From Candida dubliniensis CD36 (taxonomy: Eukaryota > Ascomycota > Pichiomycetes > Serinales > Debaryomycetaceae): a stretch of DNA of 64,000 nt. The stretch covers positions 2,728,001-2,792,000 of the forward strand of contig NC_012860.1 of the NCBI RefSeq assembly GCF_000026945.1, written 5' to 3'. Shown in pieces: positions 43,201 through 52,465 of the stretch. The notes beneath the pieces are model-generated. The model did not search any database, was not told where the DNA came from, and saw nothing but the letters and a program-made list of their open reading frames with translations. A program made the translations under genes and the position numbers. Every line of letters starts with the position of its first letter. The first letter of the stretch is position 1.

Positions 43201-44412
43201 AATACCATGACTGCTTTACAAGGTTCAATAGTATGGGGAGATAATACAGTGATTCAATCTTTATATGTTGATAGTAGTGATGAATATCTTTTTATGGGGG
43301 TTAATGGGTCAGTAAAAATTAATGAGCAAACTAACGTTACGGGTATTGTCATATATGATTTGGTTAATAATACTTTTACTTCATTCCAACCAGCAGAACT
43401 TTCTCATAGTAATGGTGATCCTATATCAGTTAATTCCATGGTATTATTTGATAAAGGAAATAAATTATTAGTAGGTGGAGATTTTGATCTTGCTGGTTCA
43501 TTATCTTGTCCTTCATTGTGTGTTTATGATATTGCTAACACAAGATGGATAAACCCACAAAATGATGCTACTACTACACAAACCATAGGTGGAGTTGTTA
43601 CTGATATGAAATTTTTCCAAAGTAATCAAGTATTAATTACTGGAAGTGAATTAAAATTGAATGACAATAGTGGAATTAACTTTTTAATCTATAATTTCAA
43701 TACCAATTCATTTAGTGTTAAAGATTCATTAAATAAACTTGATCAAACGGTGGAGAAATTCATTTTGAATGATGAAAATAATAAAAATTTGGATGGAAGA
43801 ATGATTGTTTTTGGAGAAAAATTTATTAGTGGATTTGATGGATCAAATTGGCAACGTATTGATAATGATATAATTTATGAAAATTTCACTAGATTTAATG
43901 ATATGAAATTATTAACTTTAGATAAACCATCAGATTATAATCAAACTTATTTTGATAAATCAAAAATTTTCACAATAGCTGGCGTTTTCCGATTGAAAGA
44001 TTATGGATTAGTCAATATGGCATTATTTAATGGTACTTCGTGGATTCCTTATGTTTTCACTTCTGTTCAACAACAACAACAACAACAACTGACCGATTCA
44101 AGTTCTTCTCCATTACAAATTGGACAAATACAATCAATATTAATTGATGATTCTTATAGATTTCAATCATCGGATGATTTGAAAAAAATTAATAAGAATT
44201 TATCTCGTGGTAAAATTGTGGGTATTTCATTAGCTTGTGCCTTGGGTTCAACTACTTTATTAGGATTATTATACATTATACCTTATTTTGCATTATTTAA
44301 AAATAGGAAAGACGGATATTTCCAACCAGAAAGAATTCACGAAGATGAAATGATGGATGCAGTTAATCCAGAAGATTTACTTCATGAAATAGATTTACAA
44401 AGAGAGAAATAA
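40264..44412 (+). CDS. RAX2: Bud-site/polarity landmark membrane protein Rax2
   Basis: A 1382-residue type I membrane protein. A signal peptide (about 1-21, LLLLISIIKLCQA) is followed by a very Asn/Ser/Thr-rich ectodomain full of NxS/T glycosylation sequons. It contains repeated kelch-like beta segments of the form GGxFxxxG/D (ILNGNFTLF, YLGGDFKFNN, LFGGQFDTLG, LVGGDFDLAG). One transmembrane segment lies at about 1317-1342 (IVGISLACALGSTTLLGLLYIIP), with a short acidic cytosolic tail of ~40 residues. A CAA-coded Gln run precedes the stalk (about 1271-1277). Rax2 marks previous division sites with Rax1 and directs bud and hyphal emergence. Saccharomyces Rax2 is somewhat shorter (1220). Confidence 0.93.
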   Translation: MFVQFHHLLLLLISIIKLCQADDNDNSFFQSVSQPTLNYKDTGDRIGLFGSFEELSFYSFVNSSQIVNDPDNSVSIFQKKRDVSNSSSTSFSNSLYLQDITNNYSLKFADINGQVNQLSKISNDSVILNGNFTLFNNQSVISPIIFTISSKEVTKIFNDDINGTVKTIFHDNDLIYLGGDFKFNNTYSAAVYNITAKKVNSTPFQGFGPNSSINSIAKVLNGEKDEEELGSILFGGQFDTLGLSDLLVHNITSNNTKKHNTSNTSIISAEQLISLRHGTFTSVNGESSEEDAAAIVCPSDNHEWAAQKNSGAEWKVELPDEMKGIHPTKARIYIPEGPNGIKLFRIYSYPNNGIMNLTYIDPATNELAYCDAWCPLLNYDDLNDHVDNNILNATDLNEDNSVFVDEQDGSYFQYYDPSTKTKNLGYASNFQEFAFVDNVGVDTVGVTLIDWYGDQGILAGFELYQNAITVYGNDSLNDPNCQSDMSDDTNNNAQINSGTFKSVQSINPAITNTDYLVTSDTNAKITMYPNISYLGNYSIIMMTPGCAYDGSCSRRAIVNVTVIGDGNDVLSTKTIYQNNENDKFDYLFYGHLNGSKASSSSNRIEISYRGTVTEGVTDPYMVVDKVIANIVSLDSYYDKNLTNHTRNNTGYELAPIKLNGLFEYSLANFSQFDELLVHYKRNNKTYISPNNTFVGNSSINLLSGQLSNESRIDQISLQKQQQNGNKQSLLLLGNFESDSKNITLSNNNLISLTIDSYNNTLNETNIDLPSKLKKRDTQTILGGNFNNSITRLIELPRGTLVIGDFALSGKDSSSSIKDLSNNNQSVSSANNFALYSDNQWYSFGNDYISNDFNQFTNLTLDLVEYYVFSGNGKFKTWDNDNSNWITDASKQLNLTQAAQINDRQQILGGTGFSTMQFQSVDQAYIADGNFSKFGIDVIANKSFMISNSYYVNDSLSVIGGKFETKDVKNVGFISNSDPNNTMTALQGSIVWGDNTVIQSLYVDSSDEYLFMGVNGSVKINEQTNVTGIVIYDLVNNTFTSFQPAELSHSNGDPISVNSMVLFDKGNKLLVGGDFDLAGSLSCPSLCVYDIANTRWINPQNDATTTQTIGGVVTDMKFFQSNQVLITGSELKLNDNSGINFLIYNFNTNSFSVKDSLNKLDQTVEKFILNDENNKNLDGRMIVFGEKFISGFDGSNWQRIDNDIIYENFTRFNDMKLLTLDKPSDYNQTYFDKSKIFTIAGVFRLKDYGLVNMALFNGTSWIPYVFTSVQQQQQQQLTDSSSSPLQIGQIQSILIDDSYRFQSSDDLKKINKNLSRGKIVGISLACALGSTTLLGLLYIIPYFALFKNRKDGYFQPERIHEDEMMDAVNPEDLLHEIDLQREK

Positions 44413-44924
44413 GAAAGGGAAATAATAACATAGGAGAATTGGATAAAAGATTAGTGTTCATTGTAAGTTTGGTTTGCTTTTTGTTTTTGTTTCTAAATTA
44501 ATTCAATTATTTATCAATACATTTGCTTTCCGGAAATGTCATATATATACATATATATATATATATATCTATTTAATATTTTGTCAGGATGTGTATGTAT
44601 GTGTTTCTTTAAATTATAATACGTTTATATTTTTGCTTCTCAAATCAATAAAAGCCCTCTGCAACGGTTATTTCCTATTTAGGAAGTCGTCCACTATACA
44701 CACACAAAAGAGAGATCAAAAGAATTGAACCAGAAAAATTTGGAGACGGACAAATCAATTCATTAACGGAATCTTAATCTAATCAATCCAATAACAAACC
44801 AACCAATCCACCATCTTCAGCAGTCAAGTATAAATTTCTTAATAGAATTTGTTGATTTCAAATAGCACACAAACACTTAGATACACATTGCTATTTAATT
44901 AAAAAAAAACACACACACTTACTA
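44413..44924. other. RAX2/TRS85 intergenic region
   Basis: 512 bases between tandem genes. It holds an imperfect (TA)n microsatellite at about 44538-44567 soon after RAX2 (probable 3' end signal), and the TRS85 promoter with an A run just before the start (44901-44909). Confidence 0.5.
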
Positions 44925-47093
44925 ATGGATTACCCTTCAGGATCAGATCCATTTACATCAAGACAACATTTATTACATCATACATTTTCTCCATTAATAT
45001 CAATTGAAGCAACCCATAATGTTGATTTAATTTTCCAATCTATAATAAATAATAATGATAATGTATCAACATTACAAATTTTTAAACCATATGGGGATAA
45101 TGCTAAATATTCAATTAGTACTTCTAGTCAACAATTTAAAATCATTAATAATCAGTTAATAGCGAAAAATTATCCTAGTTTCCCCATTAGATTTGAACCA
45201 TCATTACCAGATTTGATATCTGTTTTGAATGCACAACAAAGAAACCCGAAAAGCTCCAACAACCAAAACCTCAACAATAGTAACGGATTATTATTGAATA
45301 AATTAAATTCAAATTCTTCACCAAGTTTATCTAATTCAATATCAGAAGAATTTAAAACCCGACTGGAAGGCGTACCCTTGAATCAATTATTTAGTATTAG
45401 TTCATTAGAAGTTTATTTAAGACATTTGTCAAACCCAGATAATAACAGTAAAAGTACTACTGAGAACGGCTCGTTATATTTAAACTTTTTCGATAAGTTA
45501 ATAACATCAAATCAAATAACTCCATTTGAAACATTTAATCATCCAATTAGCCAAATTTTCATTATTGATTATGAAACTGATTCAATTGAAACATTAAGAA
45601 AATTAATTGTTGAATTTAGAAATTATAATTTCCCGAAATTTTTCCAAATTGATGATTTATTAATTCATGTATTTATAATTTATGATTGTGATAAATTTGC
45701 TAATGGCGATATTATTAATTTTCAAAATGAAATTAAAAATAAATTGAATGTGAATACTACAGTTTTCCCAATGTCATATAATAACAGTGCCACGGAAAAC
45801 CCACCGGGGGTAGAAACAAATACTATATCTTTAGTAGAAAATAGCACTATTGATGAAGAATTACAAAGAATTTCCTTGAATGATATCAACAATTCATTTG
45901 AAATACCCAAAATTGTTGATTCCACTATACGGAGTAAATTATATGAATTTATTAATAAATTTTTAATACCTCATATGCAATCTAAAGTTAGATATTGGGA
46001 TGATCAAATTTTACAACCTAAAAAATCCATAACAGGGAGATTTTTCCAAGTTTCCAAAAAATTTTTCAATAGTAATAACAATAGTGATACTAATTTATTA
46101 ACAAACACTGCTAAATCATTCAAAAATGGTGTTAACCATATAAATTCAAATTCTAATTCAAATTCAACTTTTAATTATAATGAGAATTATTATTATAAAT
46201 CACTGCTGGAGCAAATACTAAGGAAATTAGCTGATTGGTCTTTAATGTTGAAAGATTTTAAATATGCATATTCAACTTATGAATTAATTAAAAAAGATTA
46301 TAGTAATGATAGAGCATGGGTTTATGTTGCATCAACTCAAGAAATGTGTATTGTTTCTTTATTATTAGTACAAACCCAACAACAACCACAACAACAAAAT
46401 ATCAAATCATCGATTCCTGATAAAAATACTTTAAGAAAAATTAAACATGATATAATTGAACCTTATATGGATAATTTATGTTATACTTTTAAATCAAGAT
46501 TAAATTTGAAAACTTTTAGTTTTAAAACCATGATTATTGTTATTGAATTATTACTTTGTATGAGTCAAATGTTTAATATTTCTTATTGGTGGTATGATAC
46601 TATTGAAAAATATCTTATTAAATTAAATAATGAATTTGATCAGCATTTATCTAGTGCTAATAATGATAGTACATTTCTGATTATAAAAGCTTTGTTGTAT
46701 GAACGATTAGGTTATAATTCAGGTCATTCAGTTTTTTTACTGTTGGAAAATTACCATTTATTCAGAAAGAATTTCGAACAAAATAAACTACAACAACAAC
46801 CACAAGAAGAGGAAGAAGAAGGAGTGTATGTGAATAATCTTAAATTAAGCACGCCTACAAATCGTGGCATAGTTGGTACCACCAGATTTAGAAAATCGGC
46901 TTTATGGTATTTATTATCTATGAAGCAATGGCATTTGCTGAACAATAAGTTCCAAATTGAAAGATTGTTTAATAATATTCAATTAGTTTATCCAGATACT
47001 AATTTCAATTCTAATGAAAAAGTAGATATTTGGTATAATCGAAGTGATGGAATTCTAGGAATACTTGAAAAATATAGAGATACCGACAAATAA
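44925..47093 (+). CDS. TRS85: TRAPPIII-specific subunit Trs85
   Basis: A 722-residue protein of the Trs85/TRAPPC8 family. The N-terminal segment (SPLISIEATHNVDLIFQSIINN ... ISTSSQQFKIINNQLIAKNYPSFPIRFEPSLPDLI) and the central part (LYEFINKFLIPHMQSKVRYWDDQI, then a long helical repeat region with RKLADWSLMLKDFKYAYSTYELIKKDY) are characteristic. Asn-rich linkers occur at ~110-135 and ~390-420. Trs85 defines TRAPPIII, the exchange factor complex that activates Ypt1 at pre-autophagosomal membranes and in Golgi traffic. It converges on the TMEM115-like gene with 135 bases between stops, including a (TA)n run. Confidence 0.9.
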   Translation: MDYPSGSDPFTSRQHLLHHTFSPLISIEATHNVDLIFQSIINNNDNVSTLQIFKPYGDNAKYSISTSSQQFKIINNQLIAKNYPSFPIRFEPSLPDLISVLNAQQRNPKSSNNQNLNNSNGLLLNKLNSNSSPSLSNSISEEFKTRLEGVPLNQLFSISSLEVYLRHLSNPDNNSKSTTENGSLYLNFFDKLITSNQITPFETFNHPISQIFIIDYETDSIETLRKLIVEFRNYNFPKFFQIDDLLIHVFIIYDCDKFANGDIINFQNEIKNKLNVNTTVFPMSYNNSATENPPGVETNTISLVENSTIDEELQRISLNDINNSFEIPKIVDSTIRSKLYEFINKFLIPHMQSKVRYWDDQILQPKKSITGRFFQVSKKFFNSNNNSDTNLLTNTAKSFKNGVNHINSNSNSNSTFNYNENYYYKSLLEQILRKLADWSLMLKDFKYAYSTYELIKKDYSNDRAWVYVASTQEMCIVSLLLVQTQQQPQQQNIKSSIPDKNTLRKIKHDIIEPYMDNLCYTFKSRLNLKTFSFKTMIIVIELLLCMSQMFNISYWWYDTIEKYLIKLNNEFDQHLSSANNDSTFLIIKALLYERLGYNSGHSVFLLLENYHLFRKNFEQNKLQQQPQEEEEEGVYVNNLKLSTPTNRGIVGTTRFRKSALWYLLSMKQWHLLNNKFQIERLFNNIQLVYPDTNFNSNEKVDIWYNRSDGILGILEKYRDTDK

Positions 47094-47197
47094 TTAAATT
47101 AGATAATACACATACACACACATTTATATAATTATATATTTAAAATACTTCCTCATGGTGGTATATTTACATATGTACTAGTAACCTATTTTTATAT

Positions 47198-47214
47198 ATA
47201 TATATATATATATT
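47198..47214. repeat. (TA)n microsatellite in convergent 3' region
   Basis: A short TA tract lies between the TRS85 and TMEM115-like stops, comparable to the one between DIS3 and RIB3. Confidence 0.7.
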
Positions 47215-47228
47215 ATTTTCCAATTTCT

Positions 47229-48566
47229 TTATTCTATCTCTTTTAATGCTAATTTCCTACGTCTGTCCATATTTATTTTTATATTAGAAGCTTCATGAGA
47301 TTTGGAATTGGTAGTAGGTATTATCCAATCCCAAAATTTTTTCATTGATGAAGCCATTGAAATGGTTGAAACCAGTTGTGCTCCATTCAATGCTGAAAGT
47401 CCAAATAAATTATTTTTCAATTTATCAACATCTTCATAACGATTAGAAATTCCTCGAACATGATTGACATTGACATTACTAGTATTGTCCTCTTCTTCAT
47501 TATCATAATTTTTGAAATCACGTCGATTTAATAATTTATGATCCACTAAAATTTCGAAAATGAAATTGGCAATGAATTTTATTGGTATTGATAATGGATA
47601 TGGGAAAAATGTATATAATGCAAATTGTTCCGATCTATCACCTTTAACAGTATCATCATCCAAGGAGAAACCATTATTGTTATTAATACTGTTACTTGAT
47701 GATGCCAAACTTGAATCCAAAATATGTCCATCATTATTGTTGACGCTGGTGGTAGTATTGAATCTATTTTTCCTTTTATGGGTTAATGCAAATGGTAAAA
47801 TATACAATTGTCTTTCATTAGCACCAGTTTTAAAAAATCGTAAATAAGTCCAACTAACCATAAACCCAACAATACTCATAACAAATAATATATAAAATTC
47901 TTCACTTAATAAAGATAATATCCAAGTTAATAAAATCGTTAAAAATGGTAAATACGTGACTTTAATTCTTAAATTACCTTTGAAAAAAATTAAATAATGT
48001 TTTGGAATTCTTTGTTTCATAGCTATAATTAATCCAATATTAATTGACATTGAACTTAATATAACTGGAGGTAAATATTCATCAGTTAATTCAACGATAA
48101 ATGATTTTAAATTATAATAGATATAGATAATCAAATTACTAATTAAAACATTAATAATTATAAATTTAGAAAATTCCTTAGATCCCCAAATAGTTTCTAA
48201 ATATTTCCCTAAATAAAAAATCAATATAAAACTGATAAATAATTCAATGAAATTTTCTTCAATAAATCCACTAGTTAATAAAACCCATGGTCGAGTCAAA
48301 ACAGGTGATTTTGTCGGTATAAAAGTTAATAACGGTACAAATAATTCATGAGGATGAGGTATTTCTCCAGTTTCTTGTGCTAATTCTGGGATATGATGAT
48401 GTTCACCTTGTTGACCCTGTTGTTGTTGTTGTTGTTGTTGTTCCTGTTGAGCTTTTGTTGATGATGCAATTAATACAAAATAAGTATAATACTTCAATAT
48501 AAAATTTAGAAAAGTCAATGATGACAAAACAACTAATACTATGCTTGTGGTCTTCGGTACTTTCAT
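47229..48566 (-). CDS. Rhomboid-like multispanning membrane protein, TMEM115 family (DUF1751)
   Basis: A 445-residue membrane protein from ATG 48566. Residues 1-30 form the first membrane segment (TTSIVLVVLSSLTFLNFILKYYTYFVLI). A cytosolic/luminal loop with a Gln homopolymer (about 41-51) follows. The core (about 85-250) has five or six hydrophobic segments and the family signature RPWVLLTSGFIEENFIELFISF ... GKYLETIWGSKEFSKFIIIN. The C-terminus is hydrophilic and Asn/Ser-rich. The counterpart in Saccharomyces is the uncharacterised YOL107W; human TMEM115 is a Golgi protein linked to retrograde transport. I see no rhomboid GxSG catalytic motif, so it is probably a pseudoprotease. Confidence 0.82.
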   Translation of the reverse strand: MKVPKTTSIVLVVLSSLTFLNFILKYYTYFVLIASSTKAQQEQQQQQQQQGQQGEHHHIPELAQETGEIPHPHELFVPLLTFIPTKSPVLTRPWVLLTSGFIEENFIELFISFILIFYLGKYLETIWGSKEFSKFIIINVLISNLIIYIYYNLKSFIVELTDEYLPPVILSSMSINIGLIIAMKQRIPKHYLIFFKGNLRIKVTYLPFLTILLTWILSLLSEEFYILFVMSIVGFMVSWTYLRFFKTGANERQLYILPFALTHKRKNRFNTTTSVNNNDGHILDSSLASSSNSINNNNGFSLDDDTVKGDRSEQFALYTFFPYPLSIPIKFIANFIFEILVDHKLLNRRDFKNYDNEEEDNTSNVNVNHVRGISNRYEDVDKLKNNLFGLSALNGAQLVSTISMASSMKKFWDWIIPTTNSKSHEASNIKINMDRRRKLALKEIE

Positions 48567-48875
48567 TTCAACATTTGACAGTATAAAAGGGGGGGAAATA
48601 GATATGTATTGTTAAGACATATAGTAGATTGTCTTAGAAGATTCAAAGAAGTAAATAAAATCAAGTTGTTTTAATTGTATTGATGGAATTATGCGTGTGT
48701 GTGAATTGAGAGAAAAACAATTGGGAATTCTACACTACACTCTTTTGAGCATATTTACACGCCCTTCTTTTTACAAACTTCACCAGAAGATTGACATTTC
48801 TTCTTGGGGTAACAAACCTTTTCTTATTTAAGATACACTTTTCCTTCTGTTGGTTTACCATTAATACTGTTAATT
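48567..48875. other. Divergent promoter region (TMEM115-like / INA17-like)
   Basis: 309 bases between two divergent starts. No defined site is seen beyond AT-rich promoter-like sequence and a G run (48590-48595) close to the TMEM115-like start. Confidence 0.5.
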
Positions 48876-49403
48876 ATGTTTTTTAGAGGTACATCGAAAC
48901 AAGCCTTATTTATACGGCCAATCATTCTATTTACAAGATTTAATTCAACTACTGCTAAACAATATGTTCGACAAAAACCGAAAATGATGGATTTAATACG
49001 AACTCCAACTACTAAATCATTAATTTTAACATTAATTACCAGTTCAATGATTATAGAATTAATGAATAGTAAAAAAAATTTAGAAACTTTAATTAATTCA
49101 TATAATTTAAAATTTGAAATTTTATCAGAAATTATTGAAAAATTGAATAATAATGAAAAATTAAATATTACCAAAGAATTACAATTGGCAAATTCATTTA
49201 CTGAAAATAAATATAGTTCTAAAACTGATATTCAAATGGATGAACAATTAGAACAATTCTTAAAAGAAATAACTGAAGATGAAGAAAGTGAAGCCAGCCA
49301 ACCGCAACAGATAGAAACAGAAGTAATCAAAGATCAATCAATATCAGATATAATAAATGATGAAGTCAAATCAACCAAAGAGAAACCTAAAGCATACTAC
49401 TAA
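48876..49403 (+). CDS. INA17: Mitochondrial inner-membrane assembly protein, INA17-like
   Basis: A 175-residue protein. The N-terminus is basic and hydrophobic without acids (MFFRGTSKQALFIRPIILFT to QKPKMM), a mitochondrial presequence. One membrane segment follows (about 46-63, TKSLILTLITSSMIIEL). After it comes a helical, coiled-coil-like stretch (about 65-95, KKNLETLINSYNLKFEILSEIIEKL), then an acidic tail (QMDEQLEQFLKEITEDEESE). This layout matches Ina17, a component of the INAC complex that helps join the peripheral stalk to F1 in ATP synthase assembly. There is no enzyme motif, so the call depends on architecture and on the SKKxLETL-type helix. Another small inner-membrane assembly factor is possible. 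Confidence 0.55.
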   Translation: MFFRGTSKQALFIRPIILFTRFNSTTAKQYVRQKPKMMDLIRTPTTKSLILTLITSSMIIELMNSKKNLETLINSYNLKFEILSEIIEKLNNNEKLNITKELQLANSFTENKYSSKTDIQMDEQLEQFLKEITEDEESEASQPQQIETEVIKDQSISDIINDEVKSTKEKPKAYY

Positions 49404-49486
49404 AGTTAAATAATATTGAAAAAAGTGTAAATAATTAATACAGACATATAAACAAATAAACAGATAAACAAATAAACTCATTCTTA

Positions 49487-52219
49487 TTATACAATAGCAA
49501 TCTTTCTGATAGTTCTTCTATGACTATCACCAGTTTCCATGATTTTACCTTCTTGTTGTAATCGTCTCAACCCTTCATTAATCACCATGTTTTCTACTCT
49601 AAATGAACTACGTTCATTCAATTTAACACTAAGATCATTAAATCTAATCAAATTGTTATTTTCTTCAATGATTTTCATAATTTCAGTGACCAAATCTTCT
49701 TGTACTCTTCTTTGTTGTGCTGTAGTACCAGTTTGAATCATATCCATATCAATTCTACCAGTAACTGGATCAGTAGCGTAATCTTTAATTGCCGATTTGA
49801 TTAATCTTACTGCTTCTTTAACATCAATCAATTCAACTCTTTCAGATAATCTCATTTTAGCATGGGCTTCAGACAATCTAATCATTGATTCCAATTGTCT
49901 TGTAGTAGCTGTGATTCTCTTCTCTGATGATCTGGCGTCTTCTCCTAATTTTCTCATTTCAACATATGCTCTAACCAATTCGTTTTTACCTTCTTCTGTC
50001 ATCACGGGATTGAAATTCTCTTTAGCATATTGGATATAAAGTGTCAATAATTCCACAGGCAACACTGCATTCGCATTAACAGTTTCTGGAGCATCTTCTA
50101 AATACATATCTGTCAAATGTCTAGCCAATTGTCTATCGATGGATTCATCAACTTTATCCAAAATCAAATAAACCAAATCAAAACGTGATAACAATGGTGG
50201 TGGCAAATCAATGTTTCCAGTCACAGGTAAATTTGGATCATAACGAGAATTAATTGGATTTGCGGAAGCTAAAATAGATGTTCTAGCATTTAAGGTGGTA
50301 ATAATACCCGCTTTAGCAATAGAAATGGTTTGTTGTTCCATGACTTCATGTAAAACTGATCTGGTGGTATCACTCATCTTGTCAAATTCATCAATACAAC
50401 AAACACCTCCATCAGATAATACAAGAGCTCCACTTTCTAATACCAATTGCTTTGTATCAATATCTCTAGTTATATAAGCTGTCAAACCAACTGCCGAAGA
50501 ACCTTTACCAGAAGTATAAACCCCTCTTGGAGCAATCTTATGGACATATTGTAAGATTTGTGATTTAGAAGTAGATGGATCACCACACAACAAGATATTT
50601 ATATCACCTCTATAACGACCACCTTTTTTAAACGTTTTATTAGTGCCACCAAACAATTGTAACAAGATCCCCTTTTTAACATCATCCATCTCATAGATAG
50701 AAGGAGCTAACGATCTAGCTAATATTTCATACAAGTCATCACGTTCAGCAATTTCTTTGATTCTAGCTTCTTCTTCAGCAGTGATTTTCCTAACTTGTTC
50801 AACTTCTTGATCCTTTTCAGCCAATTCATGTTCTAAGGTGGTAACATCACCACCTAATCGCCTTTTATCAATTTTTTTCACATGAACAATATCCAAATAT
50901 GTTTTATATAAACTTTTCAATGCTCTTTGTCTTGGATTTGCTCGAACTGGAGTTGACCTGAAAATACCACATACTTCAACACGATCACCAGCACGACAAG
51001 AATCAACCAATTCATCATAAACACACAAGTTGATGGAATGAGGGGTTTGACCATCTGGAACCAAATCAGGAGTTTCTTGTAATTTTATCACTTGTTTATC
51101 AGAAAATGAAGAACGATTATGGATAAGAACCATTGAATTGGTTTGACCACAGACTTCTCTAGGACATTTAGTTGGTTCAGAGATTACACCACGATCAATT
51201 TCTACCCCAACAGTATGACCACAGGCATTACATCTGAAAAATGCCACTTTCATATCAGGAATAATCGAGGTAGAACGTAATGTCAATCCTTTAACACTTA
51301 CCAATTTATCAATGTCATTAGGATTCAACTCACGAATGCCTTTTTCAACCAAATTGACATTGTATGGACGTATAGTATAAACATTAGTTTCAATTTCATC
51401 AAGTTTGGATTGTGCCGGACTAGTAGTGGCATTAGCATCGTTGATAATTTGAATTAAACAATCTTTTATGGTATGATCCATAATAGGAATAATTTCTTGA
51501 GGATAATTAATCAATTGATAGTACAATTTTCTCGTCGATGGATAACTCAATAAGTTTTTGGCATCTAAATTAAGATTAGTTAATCCTAATTCGATAATGT
51601 TATTCAATTGATTAACATAGTATAATTCATGGTCTTCTGGTTCAACAGCTTGCTGTTCCAACTCTCTTCTGTACTTATATTTGAAAGACAATAAAAAATC
51701 TCTAAAGATATTAGAACATTCTTGAATAGATACATTTGTACCCCAAATAACTCTCACGGGTTCATCATTAGGTTCTGCTGGATCAGTACTAAATTGTGCT
51801 GAAGTACCGGAGTTTAAATTCGAGGGGCCATTACCTCTACCTTGAGTGAAATATCTTCTATTACGTTGAGGTGAAGATACAGAATCGGTGATATCACTTC
51901 TTTGAGCTCTTCTCATTATTCTACCGACATCTTGTACTCTAGCAGATCTTTGAGAATCAAACCCACCAATATCAGAAGTTGGTTGTGCTGAGGAAGTATA
52001 ATGTAAGGGAGATGATATATCATTTCTTATCTGACTTTGACTTTGGCTTTGAGAATTAAAATTACCAATATCTGAACCTGGATTTGAAGAATTGAAAAAT
52101 AATGGTGATGAAACAATTGGTGGTTGTTGACTTTGTGAGATGGACCCAGATTCCCTTTCAAGTGAATCTTGAGGTGGATTGGAGTTATTTTGATTAGTAC
52201 TTTGTGGAGGTGAAGACAT
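49487..52219 (-). CDS. CDC54: MCM replicative helicase subunit Mcm4
   Basis: A 910-residue MCM protein. The Ser/Gln-rich N-terminal tail (1-150), with SP sites such as SSPLHY and SSPQRN, is the typical CDK/DDK-regulated Mcm4 extension. The N-terminal OB domain holds a zinc finger (FRCNACGHTVG ... KCPREVCGQ, about 327-360). The AAA+ core has Walker A GDPSTSKSQILQ (near 543), Walker B CCIDEFDKMSD, sensor 1 ASANPINSRYD and the arginine finger LLSRFDLVYLI (near 675). A winged helix ends the chain. Mcm4 with Mcm2,3,5,6,7 forms the replicative helicase loaded at origins. An ACGCGT element lies 146 bases upstream. DLH1 is upstream on the same strand. Confidence 0.97.
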   Translation of the reverse strand: MSSPPQSTNQNNSNPPQDSLERESGSISQSQQPPIVSSPLFFNSSNPGSDIGNFNSQSQSQSQIRNDISSPLHYTSSAQPTSDIGGFDSQRSARVQDVGRIMRRAQRSDITDSVSSPQRNRRYFTQGRGNGPSNLNSGTSAQFSTDPAEPNDEPVRVIWGTNVSIQECSNIFRDFLLSFKYKYRRELEQQAVEPEDHELYYVNQLNNIIELGLTNLNLDAKNLLSYPSTRKLYYQLINYPQEIIPIMDHTIKDCLIQIINDANATTSPAQSKLDEIETNVYTIRPYNVNLVEKGIRELNPNDIDKLVSVKGLTLRSTSIIPDMKVAFFRCNACGHTVGVEIDRGVISEPTKCPREVCGQTNSMVLIHNRSSFSDKQVIKLQETPDLVPDGQTPHSINLCVYDELVDSCRAGDRVEVCGIFRSTPVRANPRQRALKSLYKTYLDIVHVKKIDKRRLGGDVTTLEHELAEKDQEVEQVRKITAEEEARIKEIAERDDLYEILARSLAPSIYEMDDVKKGILLQLFGGTNKTFKKGGRYRGDINILLCGDPSTSKSQILQYVHKIAPRGVYTSGKGSSAVGLTAYITRDIDTKQLVLESGALVLSDGGVCCIDEFDKMSDTTRSVLHEVMEQQTISIAKAGIITTLNARTSILASANPINSRYDPNLPVTGNIDLPPPLLSRFDLVYLILDKVDESIDRQLARHLTDMYLEDAPETVNANAVLPVELLTLYIQYAKENFNPVMTEEGKNELVRAYVEMRKLGEDARSSEKRITATTRQLESMIRLSEAHAKMRLSERVELIDVKEAVRLIKSAIKDYATDPVTGRIDMDMIQTGTTAQQRRVQEDLVTEIMKIIEENNNLIRFNDLSVKLNERSSFRVENMVINEGLRRLQQEGKIMETGDSHRRTIRKIAIV

Positions 52220-52364
52220 GGTTTGGAATTAGCTAACGAATGATAAACAAAAAGAACAGTTGTCTAGTCAAGGAGTAGAAAAGAAACAAAAGAAAAAGGT
52301 TGAATATAAATTTCATGAAAAGAAAAAAAAAGACTAAGCACCAATTTTTCTCCTAATTTTTTTC

Positions 52365-52370
52365 ACGCGT
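52365..52370. promoter_or_regulatory. MCB element ACGCGT upstream of CDC54
   Basis: The perfect MluI cell-cycle box is 146 bases before the CDC54 start. MCBs bind MBF-type factors and drive G1/S expression of replication genes. CpG-containing hexamers are uncommon in this AT-rich DNA, which makes the placement meaningful. Confidence 0.65.
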
Positions 52371-52465
52371 CAGTCTTCAATCAATCACATTTCCTAATTA
52401 GGGTTAATTATTATTATCAGCATATAATATATATTTAGCATTGTGTCACTACTGGCTACTAGCTA

